From a bacterium (GTDB taxonomy: Bacteria; Pseudomonadota; Gammaproteobacteria; Burkholderiales; Burkholderiaceae_C), in contig JAVBXK010000115.1 of NCBI GenBank assembly GCA_030824555.1, positions 1-32,518 on the forward strand: 32,518 nucleotides of DNA, read 5' to 3'. Positions 16,405 through 25,481 of this stretch are shown here, piece after piece. Both the position numbers and the translations under genes were made by a program. Every line of letters begins with the position of its first letter. The first letter of the stretch is position 1. The notes below the pieces were generated by a model. That model was not told where the DNA came from. It saw only the letters and a program-made list of their open reading frames with translations, and made no database searches.

Positions 16405-17301
16405 ATGACCCCATCCACTGACATCACCCACATCGCTCCCCGCGAAAAAGCCGAAATCCTGGCGCAGGCACTGCCCTACATCCGCAAATACCACGGCAAA
16501 ACGCTGGTCATCAAATACGGTGGCAACGCCATGACCGACCCAGCGCTGCAACAGGACTTTGCCGAAGACGTGGTGCTGCTCAAACTGGTGGGCATGAACC
16601 CTGTGGTGGTGCACGGTGGCGGCCCGCAGATCGAGACTCTGCTGCAGCGCCTGGGCAAAAAGGGGCAGTTCATCCAGGGCATGCGCGTGACCGATGCCGA
16701 AACCATGGAGGTGGTGGAGTGGGTGCTGGGCGGTGAGGTGCAGCAGGACATCGTGGGCCTGATCAACGCCGCTGGCGGCAAGGCAGTGGGCCTGACCGGG
16801 CGCGACGGCGCCATGATCCGCGCGCAAAAACTGCGCTTGACCGATACCCAGAACCCGGATGTGGAGCATGACGTGGGCCAGGTGGGCGACATCGTCAACA
16901 TCGACCCCAGCGTGGTCAAGGCGCTGCAAGACGATGCGTTCATCCCCGTGGTCAGTCCCATCGGTTTTGGCGAGCACAACGAAAGCTACAACATCAACGC
17001 CGATGTGGTGGCCGCCCGCTTGGCCACCACGCTGCACGCTGAAAAGCTGCTGATGCTGACCAACATCCCCGGCGTGCTCGACAAGGAAGGCAAGCTGCTG
17101 ACCGAGCTGTCGGCCCAGCGCATTGACGAGCTGTGTGCCGACGGTACCATTTCAGGCGGCATGATCCCCAAAATTGCCGGTGCGCTCGACGCCGCCAAAG
17201 CCGGTGTGAACGCCGTGCACATCATCGACGGGCGCGTGCCGCACGCGCTGCTGCTGGAGGTGCTGGGCGACCAGCCCTTTGGCACCATGATCCGGGGTTG
17301 A
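16405..17301 (+). CDS. argB: Acetylglutamate kinase
   Basis: Phosphorylates N-acetyl-L-glutamate, the second step of arginine biosynthesis, in the cytoplasm. A 298-residue protein starting at ATG 16405; the frame runs further upstream but without a good start. Motifs: KYGGNAM from Lys37, [38 protein letters not shown] and SGGMIPKI. The roughly 35 residues before KYGGNAM and the length near 300 match hexameric, arginine-inhibited enzymes rather than the 258-residue E. coli type. Feedback inhibition by arginine is therefore likely, though inferred. CTG-rich codon use differs from the preceding block. No other arg gene is in the window. Confidence 0.97.
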   Translation: MTPSTDITHIAPREKAEILAQALPYIRKYHGKTLVIKYGGNAMTDPALQQDFAEDVVLLKLVGMNPVVVHGGGPQIETLLQRLGKKGQFIQGMRVTDAETMEVVEWVLGGEVQQDIVGLINAAGGKAVGLTGRDGAMIRAQKLRLTDTQNPDVEHDVGQVGDIVNIDPSVVKALQDDAFIPVVSPIGFGEHNESYNINADVVAARLATTLHAEKLLMLTNIPGVLDKEGKLLTELSAQRIDELCADGTISGGMIPKIAGALDAAKAGVNAVHIIDGRVPHALLLEVLGDQPFGTMIRG

Positions 17302-17360
17302 ATATAAAATAGCAAACTAATGCCGCCTGTAAAGCGGTAACGGCCAAAAAAGCTTTCAAT

Positions 17361-18059
17361 ATGCGCCTGCTGCTGGTTGAAGACGACGTGATGGTGGCCA
17401 GCGGCATCAAGCTGGGGCTGTGTGACGCCGGTTACGCGGTCGACTGGGTGGGCAGCGCCGAGCGCGCGCTGGAAGCCGCGCATGCGGAAGCGTTCGACGC
17501 GGCCATCGTTGACATCGGCCTGCCCAAGATGGATGGCCTGGCCCTGACGGCTGCGCTGCGTGCTGCCGGCCGCACGTTCCCCGTGCTCATCCTCACCGCA
17601 CGCGATGCCCTGCAAGACCGTGTGCAAGGGCTGGACCTGGGCGCTGACGACTACATGCTCAAACCCTTCGAGCTGCCCGAGTTACTGGCCAGGCTGCGCG
17701 CGTTGCTGCGCCGGTCGCAGGCCGCCACGTCAGCCGTGCTGGGCTTCGGTCCGCTTGAAATGGACACGGCCCACCGCCAGGTGCACGTGGCGGGTACCTT
17801 GCTGGAGCTGGGCCCGCGCGAGTGGACGGTACTGGAATACCTGCTGCTGCAAGCGCCCAAGCCCGCCGCCAAAGACAAGCTGCTGCAGGCGCTGACCGGG
17901 TGGGACAAAGAAATCACGCCCAACGCCATCGAGGTGTACATCTCCCGGCTGCGCAGCAAGCTGGAACCCTCGGGCGTGGTGCTGCGCGCCATTCGCGGCT
18001 TCGGTTACCGGCTGGAGCTGGCCGCCCAGGCGGGTGCCCCCGCACATGACGGGCACTGA
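17361..18059 (+). CDS. OmpR/TctD-type response regulator
   Basis: A 232-residue two-component regulator. The receiver domain has the acidic pocket Glu7-Asp8-Asp9, phosphoacceptor Asp51 (VDIGLPKMDG), Thr79 and Lys101 (MLKPFEL). The C-terminal winged helix spans about 125-222 and ends with the usual EVYISRLRSKL...IRGFGYRLE pattern. It starts 59 bases after argB and overlaps the kinase gene by 14 bases, so the two form a pair. The set resembles TctD/TctE, which in other bacteria controls tricarboxylate uptake, but no tctCBA genes are in the window, so its target is unknown. Confidence 0.92.
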   Translation: MRLLLVEDDVMVASGIKLGLCDAGYAVDWVGSAERALEAAHAEAFDAAIVDIGLPKMDGLALTAALRAAGRTFPVLILTARDALQDRVQGLDLGADDYMLKPFELPELLARLRALLRRSQAATSAVLGFGPLEMDTAHRQVHVAGTLLELGPREWTVLEYLLLQAPKPAAKDKLLQALTGWDKEITPNAIEVYISRLRSKLEPSGVVLRAIRGFGYRLELAAQAGAPAHDGH

Positions 18060-19608
18060 ACAACCGGGTTCGACGCGTGGTGCGGGTGCGCCCGACGTGC
18101 GCCCGGTTGTCACCGCCGCTGCCGAACCGCCTGCAGCCCTCATGGGCGGTTTGCAGCGCCGGTTGCTGCTGTTGTTGCTGTTCCCGTTTGGGCTGCTGGT
18201 GCTGGTGGGGGCATGGCTGCACTACCAGTCGGCTGGCACGGCCGCCCTGCAGCAAGACCGCCTGCTGACCAAGCTGGCGCCCATGCTGGCCGATTCCATC
18301 GTGTCGGCAACGCCCACCCCATTGGCTGACGCAAAAATCGGCACCTCGACGACAGCGCCTGATGACGAAGACACTGCCCGCGCCAACCGCGCCGCAGAGC
18401 TGGCGCTGGCATTGCCCCGCCCGTTGCTGCTGCTGGCTCCGGCGGTGGACGAGTTCCTGACACAAAGCCCCGGGTCCACCGGCTACAGCGTGGTCACCCT
18501 GGATGGCCAGTTGCTGTTGGGCGACGCGTGGCTGCCATCCATGTCGCCCACCACGAACGAGCCCGAATTCATCAGCCTGACCCAAGGTGGCATCACGTAC
18601 CGGGTGGTGGCGCAGCGGGTGCGCACCGCTGCGGGCGAACTCATCGTGCAACTGGCCGATGGCTCCGATGTCCGCCAGCAATGGGCGCACACCGTGCTCA
18701 ACAGCGTGCTGTTGCCCAACTTGGTGCTGATGGCAGTGGCAGCCATCTGGGTGCGCTGGGCCGTGCGCCGCGCCTTGCGCCCGTTGGTCGAGCTGAAGGC
18801 GGCGGTCGAGCACCGTTCGCCCCGCGACCTCAGCCCGTTGGCGGCCGAGGCCACCCCCAGCGAGGTGAGGCCGCTGGTGCACTCGCTCAACCGGTTGTTT
18901 GCCATGGTCAACGCCCAGGCCGAGGCGCAGCGCCGCTTCGTGGCCGATGCCGCCCACCAGTTGCGCACGCCCCTGGCGGGCTTGCAGGCGCAGGTCGAGG
19001 CGTGGGGGCAGGCCGCACGCCAGCTGGACAGGCAAGGCGCCATGCAGCTGCCTGTGGAGCAGATCATGCGTTTGCGGGCAGCGTGCAGGCGCACGTCGCA
19101 GTTGGCCAACCAGCTGCTGGCCCTGTCGCGGGCAGACGCCACCACGGCTGCCTCGCAGGCCATGCAGCGTGTGGATGTGCGCGCGCTGTGCGAGACGGTG
19201 CTGGCCCACCACTTGGACGATGCGCTGGCCAAGCAGATCGACTTGGGCCTGGACGCCCAGCCCGTTCAGGTGGACGGCTACGAATGGCTGCTGCGCGAGC
19301 TGTTGATCAACCTGGTTGACAACGCTTTGCGCTACACCCCTGCGCACGGCACCGTCACGCTGCGCTGCGGCGTGCGGGGCGGCCATGCCTGGCTGGCGGT
19401 GGAAGACAACGGTCCCGGCATCGCGCCCGCTGAGCGGGTGCGCGTGTTGCAACGCTTCTACCGCGTACCGGGCACCACGGCAGACGGCAACGGGCTGGGA
19501 CTGGCCATTGCCGACGAAATTGCCCGTGCACATGCCACCCAGCTGCAACTGGGCACCGCGCAAGGCGGGCAGGGCCTGTGCGTCAGCGTGACGTTTGCGG
19601 GCACCTGA
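18046..19608 (+). CDS. TctE-like sensor histidine kinase
   Basis: A 520-residue inner-membrane kinase partner of the preceding regulator. ATG 18046 overlaps the regulator gene; ATG 18139 is a shorter option that would begin directly before the first membrane segment (LLLLLLFPFGLLVLVGAWL). The periplasmic region is of the 2CSK_N type, with the SPGSTGYSVVTLDGQLLLGD segment split here as PGSTGYSV and LDGQLL. A second membrane segment near 217-240 (VLLPNLVLMAVAAIWVRW) is followed by a HAMP-like linker. The H-box is FVADAAHQLRTPLAGL with His304. ATP-binding boxes follow: N-box INLVDNALRYTP, DNGPGIAP, and GNGLGLAIADEI. All key residues are present. The ligand is unknown; carboxylates are suggested only by family resemblance. 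Confidence 0.92.
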   Translation: MTGTEQPGSTRGAGAPDVRPVVTAAAEPPAALMGGLQRRLLLLLLFPFGLLVLVGAWLHYQSAGTAALQQDRLLTKLAPMLADSIVSATPTPLADAKIGTSTTAPDDEDTARANRAAELALALPRPLLLLAPAVDEFLTQSPGSTGYSVVTLDGQLLLGDAWLPSMSPTTNEPEFISLTQGGITYRVVAQRVRTAAGELIVQLADGSDVRQQWAHTVLNSVLLPNLVLMAVAAIWVRWAVRRALRPLVELKAAVEHRSPRDLSPLAAEATPSEVRPLVHSLNRLFAMVNAQAEAQRRFVADAAHQLRTPLAGLQAQVEAWGQAARQLDRQGAMQLPVEQIMRLRAACRRTSQLANQLLALSRADATTAASQAMQRVDVRALCETVLAHHLDDALAKQIDLGLDAQPVQVDGYEWLLRELLINLVDNALRYTPAHGTVTLRCGVRGGHAWLAVEDNGPGIAPAERVRVLQRFYRVPGTTADGNGLGLAIADEIARAHATQLQLGTAQGGQGLCVSVTFAGT

Positions 19609-19699
19609 GCCCGAGCTTGGCCTTGACCTCAACCGGGGTGAGTCATCCCGTCAGCTGGCGTGGCCCGCGTCAGACCCGAGTCAGTTTTTAGACCGGTTC

Positions 19700-19719
19700 A
19701 CCTAGAAAAAACCCTAGGT
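19700..19719. repeat. Inverted repeat ACCTAG-N8-CTAGGT
   Basis: Perfect 6-base-pair inverted repeat around AAAAAACC in the 186-base gap between the sensor kinase and the TetR gene. It contains CTAG twice. It could be a weak hairpin or a protein-binding site. There is no T-run, so it is unlikely to be a terminator. Confidence 0.4.
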
Positions 19720-19755
19720 CACTGACACGCCAGCGGTGTTTACCTGCAAAATAGC

Positions 19756-19767
19756 ACGACCGTTCGT
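19756..19767. promoter_or_regulatory. Probable TetR operator
   Basis: ACGACCGTTCGT has palindromic ends (ACGA-N4-TCGT) and sits 27 bases before the ATG of the TetR gene. Placement and symmetry fit an autoregulatory operator. I see no second copy in front of the acyl-CoA dehydrogenase gene. Confidence 0.5.
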
Positions 19768-19794
19768 TTTATTTTGCTCCGTTCAAACACCCTT

Positions 19795-20541
19795 ATGCTC
19801 AATTCCCCAGACCTGTTGACCGACTCACCCGAAGGCCGTGGTACCGCCAGTGGGGTGCGCCAGACAGGTCGCGGCAGGACACGTGGGCAGGCCAAGGGCC
19901 AGCAGACACGCTCGGCCATCGTCGAGGCTGCGCTGGGCCTGGCATCACACGTGGGGCTGGAGGGCCTGAGCATTGGTGCCGTGGCCGAGCTCATGCAAAT
20001 GAGCAAGTCGGGCGTGTTCGCCCACTTCGGCTCCCGCGAAGAGCTGCAGATTTCAGTGGTGCGCGAATACCACCAGCACTTCGAGGAAGAGGTGTTCTTC
20101 CCTGCCGTGGCCGGCCCCCGCGGACTGCCCCGCCTGCGCGCCATGTTTGCCAACTGGATGAAGCGCACCAGCATCGAGATCGAGGCTGGTTGCATCTACA
20201 TCAGCGGTGCAGTTGAATTTGACGACCGCCCCGGCCCCGTGCGCGACGCCCTGGCCAGCTCGGTGAAAACGTGGCTCTCGGCCATGAACCGCGCCGTGGT
20301 GCTGGCCAAAAAAGAAGGCCACCTGCGCGCCGACACCGACGAGCAGCAACTGACGTTCGAGATCCACGGCCTCATCCTGGCCCTGCACTACGAAGCCCGC
20401 TTCCTGAAAACGCCGGGCTCGGTCGAGCGTGCACTGGCCGGTTTCGAGCGCATCGTCAAAGAACACCAGACGCCAGATGCCCCACCGGCGCCTGTTACCC
20501 AGTTTGCCGCGCAGCCGACGAAACCGTCGCAGCGCCCCTGA
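19795..20541 (+). CDS. TetR-family regulator of the beta-oxidation operon
   Basis: A 248-residue repressor-type protein. ATG 19795 is chosen over the TTG at 19774. A long, basic, disordered N-terminus (about 35 residues with RQTGRGRTRGQAKGQQTR) precedes the helix-turn-helix: SAIVEAALGLASHVGLEGLS, then IGAVAELMQMSKSGVFAHFG, then SREELQISVV. The C-terminal ligand domain contains WMKRTSIEIEAGCIYISGAVEFDDRPGPVRDAL, split here as IEAGCIYIS and EFDDRPGPVRD. It lies directly before four fatty-acid degradation genes in the same direction, so an acyl-CoA is the likely inducer (inference). A terminator-like hairpin separates it from those genes. Confidence 0.88.
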   Translation: MLNSPDLLTDSPEGRGTASGVRQTGRGRTRGQAKGQQTRSAIVEAALGLASHVGLEGLSIGAVAELMQMSKSGVFAHFGSREELQISVVREYHQHFEEEVFFPAVAGPRGLPRLRAMFANWMKRTSIEIEAGCIYISGAVEFDDRPGPVRDALASSVKTWLSAMNRAVVLAKKEGHLRADTDEQQLTFEIHGLILALHYEARFLKTPGSVERALAGFERIVKEHQTPDAPPAPVTQFAAQPTKPSQRP

Positions 20542-20554
20542 TTTTTCCCATGTT

Positions 20555-20580
20555 GCCTGGCCCATTGGCCGGGCTCTTTT
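20555..20580 (+). terminator. Terminator or attenuator between TetR and acyl-CoA dehydrogenase genes
   Basis: GCCTGGCC (20555-20562) pairs with GGCCGGGC (20567-20574) with one G-T pair, around a CATT loop, and is followed by TCTTTT. It lies 14 bases after the TetR stop and about 30 bases before the next ATG. It could reduce read-through from the regulator gene into the catabolic genes. Confidence 0.55.
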
Positions 20581-20609
20581 GAACTGTTTTTCGCCCACAG
20601 GAGACCACC

Positions 20610-22406
20610 ATGCCCATCTACAACCCACCCCTTCGCGACATGCAGTTTGTGATGCACGAGGTGCTGAACGTCACCCAAGACCTGCAGGACATGCCCCAGC
20701 ATGCCGACACCGACGTGGACACCATCAATGCCGTGCTGGAAGAAGCGGGCAAATTTGCGGCAGAGGTGATCTTCCCGCTGAACATCAGCGGTGACACCGA
20801 AGGTTGCACCCTGAACCGCGAGACCCACGAAGTCACCACCCCCAAGGGCTTCAAGGAAGCCTACAAAACCTACGTGGCCGGTGGCTGGGCCGCGCTGAGC
20901 TGCGACCCCGAGTTCGGCGGCCAGGGCCTGCCCCTGGTGGTGAACCAGTGCCTGTACGAAATGATGAACAGCGCCAACCAGGCCTGGACCATGTACCCCG
21001 GCCTGACGCACGGTGCCTACGCCTCGCTGCACACCCATGGCACGCCCGAGCAAAAGGCCACCTACCTGGCCAAAATGACCAGCGGCGAGTGGACCGGCAC
21101 CATGTGCCTGACCGAGCCCCATTGCGGCACCGACCTGGGCCTGATGCGCACCAAAGCCGAGCCCCAGGCCGACGGCACCTACAAAATCACCGGCGCAAAG
21201 ATTTTCATCAGCGCTGGCGAGCACGACATGGCCGACAACATCATCCACCTGGTGCTGGCCCGCCTGCCCGACGCGCCTCCCGGCATCAAGGGTGTGAGCT
21301 TGTTCGTGGTGCCCAAATACCTGGTCAATGCCGACGGCACGCTGGGCGCACGCAACACCGTCTACTGCGCGGGCCTGGAGCACAAGATGGGCATCCACGC
21401 CAATGCCACCGCTCAGATCATGCTGGACGGCGCCGTGGGCACCCTGGTCGGCCAGCCCAACAAGGGCATGCAAGGCATGTTCGTGATGATGAACGCCGCC
21501 CGCCTGGGCGTGGGCAACCAGAGCCTGGGTCTGACCGAAGTGGCCTACCAGAACGCGCTGGCCTATGCCAAAGACCGCATCCAGATGCGCAGCCTGTCTG
21601 GCGTGAAGGCCAAGGACAAACCGGCCGACCCCATCATCGTGCACCCCGATGTCCGCAAGATGCTGCTCACCGCCAAGGCCTATGCCGAAGGCGGCCGTGC
21701 GCTGGCCATGTTCTGCTCGGTGCTGCTGGAAAAGGTGCACAACCACCCCGATGAAAAGGTGCGCAAGGACAGCGACGACATGTTGTCGCTGCTGACACCC
21801 ATCACCAAAGCTTTCCTGACCGACAACGGCTTCCAGTCAGCCGTGATGTGCCAGCAGGTGTTCGGTGGCCACGGCTTCATCAAGGAATGGGGCATGGAGC
21901 AGTTTGTGCGCGACGCCCGCATCAACATGATTTACGAAGGCACCAACACCATCCAGAGTCTGGACTTGTTGGGCCGCAAGGTGCTGGGCAACAACGGTGC
22001 CACGCTGAAAAAGTTTGGCAAGCTGGTGGGCGCACTGGTGGAAGCCGAAGGCGTGAACGAGAAGATGGCGGAGTTCATCAACCCCTTGGCCATGCTGGGT
22101 GACCAGATCACCAAGTTCACCACCGAAATTGGTTTCAAAGGCTTCCAGAACCCCGACGAAGTGGGTGCCGCTGCGGTGGACTACCTGCGCGTGGCCGGTC
22201 ACCTGGTGTTCGGCTACTTCTGGGCCCGCATGGCCAGCGTGGCACTGCAACAGATTGCAGCAGGCAACACCGACCCGTTCTACGGTGCCAAGCTGCAAAC
22301 CGCGCGCTTCTACTTCGCCAAGCTGTTCCCCGAAACCGTCACCCTCATGCGCACCGCCCGTGCAGGCAGCAAGGTGCTGATGGACACCGATTTGGCCTTG
22401 GCCTGA
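20610..22406 (+). CDS. Long-form acyl-CoA dehydrogenase (FAD)
   Basis: First step of beta-oxidation: oxidises acyl-CoA to trans-2-enoyl-CoA with FAD and passes electrons to electron-transfer flavoprotein. The 598 residues match the long class with an extra N-terminal segment (PIYNPPLRDMQFVMHEVL) and an added C-terminal domain, unlike the roughly 380-residue short forms. Visible motifs: MCLTEPHCGTDLG and KITGAKIFISAGEHD for FAD and substrate, QVFGGHGFIKEWGMEQ, and the catalytic-base segment IYEGTNTIQ with Glu443. CAGGAGACC precedes ATG 20610. It leads a four-gene operon. Chain-length preference cannot be read from sequence. Confidence 0.95.
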   Translation: MPIYNPPLRDMQFVMHEVLNVTQDLQDMPQHADTDVDTINAVLEEAGKFAAEVIFPLNISGDTEGCTLNRETHEVTTPKGFKEAYKTYVAGGWAALSCDPEFGGQGLPLVVNQCLYEMMNSANQAWTMYPGLTHGAYASLHTHGTPEQKATYLAKMTSGEWTGTMCLTEPHCGTDLGLMRTKAEPQADGTYKITGAKIFISAGEHDMADNIIHLVLARLPDAPPGIKGVSLFVVPKYLVNADGTLGARNTVYCAGLEHKMGIHANATAQIMLDGAVGTLVGQPNKGMQGMFVMMNAARLGVGNQSLGLTEVAYQNALAYAKDRIQMRSLSGVKAKDKPADPIIVHPDVRKMLLTAKAYAEGGRALAMFCSVLLEKVHNHPDEKVRKDSDDMLSLLTPITKAFLTDNGFQSAVMCQQVFGGHGFIKEWGMEQFVRDARINMIYEGTNTIQSLDLLGRKVLGNNGATLKKFGKLVGALVEAEGVNEKMAEFINPLAMLGDQITKFTTEIGFKGFQNPDEVGAAAVDYLRVAGHLVFGYFWARMASVALQQIAAGNTDPFYGAKLQTARFYFAKLFPETVTLMRTARAGSKVLMDTDLALA

Positions 22407-22438
22407 CACGCCCCCCGCACCGAAGCACTGGAGAATTC

Positions 22439-24874
22439 ATGTCACGTTTCAATGTGAAAAAAGTCGCCGTCCTCGGCGCGGGCGTGATGGGTGCGCAAAT
22501 TGCCGCCCACCTCGTCAACGTCAAGGTGCCGGTGGTGCTGTTCGATCTCGCAGACACGAAATCTGCGTCGAAAAACGGCATCGTCACCCGCGCCATTGCC
22601 AACCTGGCCAAGCTCAAGCCCTCGCCGCTGGGCAACAAGGCCGATGCGTCCCTGATCCAGGCCGCCAACTACGAAGAGCACCTGGATCTGCTGCAAGGCT
22701 GCGACCTCATCATCGAGGCCATTGCCGAGCGCATGGACTGGAAAACCGACCTCTACACCAAGATTGCCCCGCACATCGCACCGGGCGCCATCGTGGCGTC
22801 CAACACCTCGGGCCTGTCCATCACCGCCATGAGCGCGGCGCTGCCCGATGCGTTGAAGCCCCGTTTCTGCGGCATCCACTTCTTCAACCCCCCGCGCTAC
22901 ATGCCGCTGGTGGAGCTGATTGCCACGCCCACCACTGACGCGTTGGTGATCGACCAGCTGGAAGCCTTCGTCACCACCGGCCTGGGCAAAGGCGTGGTGC
23001 GTGCCAAAGACACGCCCAACTTTGTGGCCAACCGCGTGGGCATTGCGGGCATGTTGTCCACCATGAAAGAGGTGGAGCGCTACGGCTTGACGTATGACGT
23101 GGTGGACGACCTCACCGGCAAAAAGCTGGGCCGTGCCAGCAGCGGCACCTTCCGCACCGCCGATGTGGTGGGCCTGGACACCATGGCTCATGTCATCAAG
23201 ACACTGCAAACCACGCTGAGCCTTGACGCTACCAAAGGGGCTGCTCAGTTCGACCCGTTCTACGGCAGCTTCGAAACCCCCGCCGTGCTGACCAAACTGC
23301 TGGCGCTGGGCAACCTGGGCCAGAAGACCAAGGCTGGCTTCTTCAAAAAGGCCGGGCGCGACGTGCTGCGCTTCGAGCTGGACAGCGAGGAATATGTGCC
23401 CGCCGGCCAAAAGAGCGACGAGGTGTACGCCCGCATGCTGAAAAAGCCTGCTGGCGAGCGCCTGAAGCTGCTGCGCAATGCCGAAGGCCCCCAAGGCCAA
23501 TTCCTGTGGGCCATCCTGCGCAACGCCTTCCACTACGCCGCTGTGCATCTGGGCACCATTGCCCACACCGCCCGCGACGTGGACCAGGCCATGCGCTGGG
23601 GCTTTGGCATGAAGCAGGGCCCGTTCGAGTTGTGGCAGGAAGCCGGTTGGTTGGAAGTCGCCAAGATGGTGCAGGCCGACATCGACGCAGGCAACGCCCT
23701 GTGCAACACGCCGCTGCCCGCCTGGGTGTTTGAGGGCCCTGTGGCTGAAGCGGGGGGCGTGCACAGCGCCCAAGGTTCGTTCAACCCCACCACCGGTGCG
23801 TTCGAAGCCCGCCGCACGCTGCCTGTGTACAGCCGCCAGCTGTTCCCCGAGCTGCTGCTGGGCGAGGCTGGGCCGGATTACCGCACCGCAGGCACCACGC
23901 TGATGGAAGACGACGCCATCCGCCTGTGGACACTGGATGCACCTGGTTTGAATGACGTGGTCATTGCCAGCATCAAAACCAAGATGCACGCCATCAGCCC
24001 TGACGTGGCCGAGGGCCTGAGCCAGGCAGTGGATCTGGCCGAGGCCAGCTACCAGGGCGTGGTGATCTGGTCGGGCGACGAGCCTTTCAGCGCCGGTGCC
24101 GACCTGCAAGCCATGCTGCCCGGCTTCATGATGGGCGGTGCCGCTGCCATCAACGAGGCCGAGGGTGAGCTGCAGCGCATCATGCTGAAGATTCGCTACG
24201 CCTCGGTTCCAGTCATTGCCGCCGTGCGCGGCTTGGCCTTGGGTGGTGGCTGCGAGCTGGCCGTGCACAGCGCCCGCCGCGTGCTGCACATGGAAAGCTA
24301 CGTAGGCCTGGTGGAAGTGGGCGTCGGCCTGGTGCCCGGTGCCGGTGGCCTGACCTACATCGCCCGCCGCGCCGCCGAAAACGCAGCGGCCAGCACCAAC
24401 AAAGACCTGATTCCCTTCCTGACCGAAGGCTTCAAGGCTGCGGCCATGGCCAGCGTGGGCACCAGCGCGCTGGAAAGCCGTGGCCTGGGCTATGTGCTGG
24501 ACAGCGACGTGGTGGTGCCGCACAAAGACGAACTGCTGTTCACCGCCATCAACGAGGCCAAGGCTCTGTTTGCCGGTGGCTACCGCGCCCCCCACAAGCG
24601 CCTGTTCCCGGTGGCGGGTCGTTCTGGCAAGGCCACCATTTTGGGCAGCTTGGTCAACATGCGCGACGGCGGTTTCATCAGCCAGCACGACTTCCACATT
24701 GCCGGCCTGATTGCCGGTGTGTTGACCGGCGGCGAGGTGGACGCAGGCACGTTGGTGAGCGAGGAATACCTGATGACGCTGGAGCGCCAGGCCTTCTGCA
24801 GCCTGCTGGAGCACCCCAAGACGCAGGAACGCATCATGGGCATGCTGAGCACCGGCAAGCCATTACGCAATTGA
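22439..24874 (+). CDS. Bifunctional 3-hydroxyacyl-CoA dehydrogenase / enoyl-CoA hydratase
   Basis: An 811-residue enzyme for the hydration and second oxidation steps of beta-oxidation. The order is dehydrogenase first and hydratase last, as in FadN-type proteins and opposite to E. coli FadB. NAD-binding motif GAGVMGAQIAAHL lies at about 12-24; dehydrogenase motifs include SNTSGLSI, HFFNPPRYMPLVE and DTPNFVANRVG. The crotonase domain occupies about 490-790, with FSAGADL for the oxyanion hole, GLALGGGCELAVHSAR and VEVGVGLVPGAGGL. Both glutamates that act in hydratases (in GGGCELA and VEVGVGL) are present, so the hydratase should be active. Start ATG 22439 follows CTGGAG. It lies 32 bases after the dehydrogenase gene. 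Confidence 0.95.
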   Translation: MSRFNVKKVAVLGAGVMGAQIAAHLVNVKVPVVLFDLADTKSASKNGIVTRAIANLAKLKPSPLGNKADASLIQAANYEEHLDLLQGCDLIIEAIAERMDWKTDLYTKIAPHIAPGAIVASNTSGLSITAMSAALPDALKPRFCGIHFFNPPRYMPLVELIATPTTDALVIDQLEAFVTTGLGKGVVRAKDTPNFVANRVGIAGMLSTMKEVERYGLTYDVVDDLTGKKLGRASSGTFRTADVVGLDTMAHVIKTLQTTLSLDATKGAAQFDPFYGSFETPAVLTKLLALGNLGQKTKAGFFKKAGRDVLRFELDSEEYVPAGQKSDEVYARMLKKPAGERLKLLRNAEGPQGQFLWAILRNAFHYAAVHLGTIAHTARDVDQAMRWGFGMKQGPFELWQEAGWLEVAKMVQADIDAGNALCNTPLPAWVFEGPVAEAGGVHSAQGSFNPTTGAFEARRTLPVYSRQLFPELLLGEAGPDYRTAGTTLMEDDAIRLWTLDAPGLNDVVIASIKTKMHAISPDVAEGLSQAVDLAEASYQGVVIWSGDEPFSAGADLQAMLPGFMMGGAAAINEAEGELQRIMLKIRYASVPVIAAVRGLALGGGCELAVHSARRVLHMESYVGLVEVGVGLVPGAGGLTYIARRAAENAAASTNKDLIPFLTEGFKAAAMASVGTSALESRGLGYVLDSDVVVPHKDELLFTAINEAKALFAGGYRAPHKRLFPVAGRSGKATILGSLVNMRDGGFISQHDFHIAGLIAGVLTGGEVDAGTLVSEEYLMTLERQAFCSLLEHPKTQERIMGMLSTGKPLRN

Positions 24875-24937
24875 TGTGGCAATTGATGCAAATGCATAGC
24901 TGACAACGATTACACATCAAGCGCCAGAGCCACTTTT

Positions 24938-25456
24938 ATGTCAATAACCGCCACCACTGCTGCCCCCAACCGCCTGCAACGCAGCCTGGCGCGCCTGTCC
25001 GAGGCACCCGGCTTCATGCAGCGCTGGGTGCGCAACATCGTGCTGCACCGCGCCGTGCCCTTCACCGGCACGGCCAAGGTCAACTTCGTGCACATGGCTC
25101 CTGAGCGTGTGGAGGTGCACCTGGCCAACGAAAAGGCAGTGCAAAACCACATTGGCGGCGTGCACGCCTCGGCCATGAACCTGCTGGCCGAAACGGCCAC
25201 CGGCATGGTGGTGGGCATGAACGTGCGCGACGACTGCCTGCCCCTGGCCAAAGAGCTGACCATGGCCTTTCGCAAACGCGCCACCGGCGCGCTGACAGCC
25301 GTGGCCACCCTGACACCCGAGCAGCAACACGCCCTGCACAGCACCGACAAGGGCGAAGTCACCGTGAAGGTGGTGGTGACCGACGAAGCCGGCATCGAGC
25401 CGGTGGAATGCACATTTGTGTGGGCCTGGGTACCTGCCCGCCCACGCCAGCCCTGA
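24938..25456 (+). CDS. DUF4442/PaaI-like hotdog thioesterase
   Basis: A 172-residue single hotdog-fold protein, probably hydrolysing acyl-CoA that accumulates in the pathway. The key segment is NHIGGVHASAMNLLAETATGMVVG, seen here as NHIGGVHASA followed by LLAETATG; the His and Glu in this helix correspond to the region that holds the catalytic residues of PaaI-type thioesterases. The initial RLQRSLARLSEAPGF and FTGTAKVNFVHM segments match the DUF4442 style. ATG 24938 has only a weak ribosome-binding site (GCCAGAG). It sits between the FadB-type and thiolase genes, 63 bases after the former. True substrate unknown. Confidence 0.82.
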   Translation: MSITATTAAPNRLQRSLARLSEAPGFMQRWVRNIVLHRAVPFTGTAKVNFVHMAPERVEVHLANEKAVQNHIGGVHASAMNLLAETATGMVVGMNVRDDCLPLAKELTMAFRKRATGALTAVATLTPEQQHALHSTDKGEVTVKVVVTDEAGIEPVECTFVWAWVPARPRQP

Positions 25457-25481
25457 AACGCACAGGCAACAAGGAACGAAC

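Noticed and set aside
17914-19632. 572-residue open frame antisense to the sensor kinase
   Set aside because: It lies opposite a kinase with all catalytic boxes and is a low-complexity shadow.
22442-24814. 790-residue open frame antisense to the FadB-type gene
   Set aside because: It is rich in His, Gln and Gly with no recognisable motif, as expected opposite a gene with strong third-position G/C bias.
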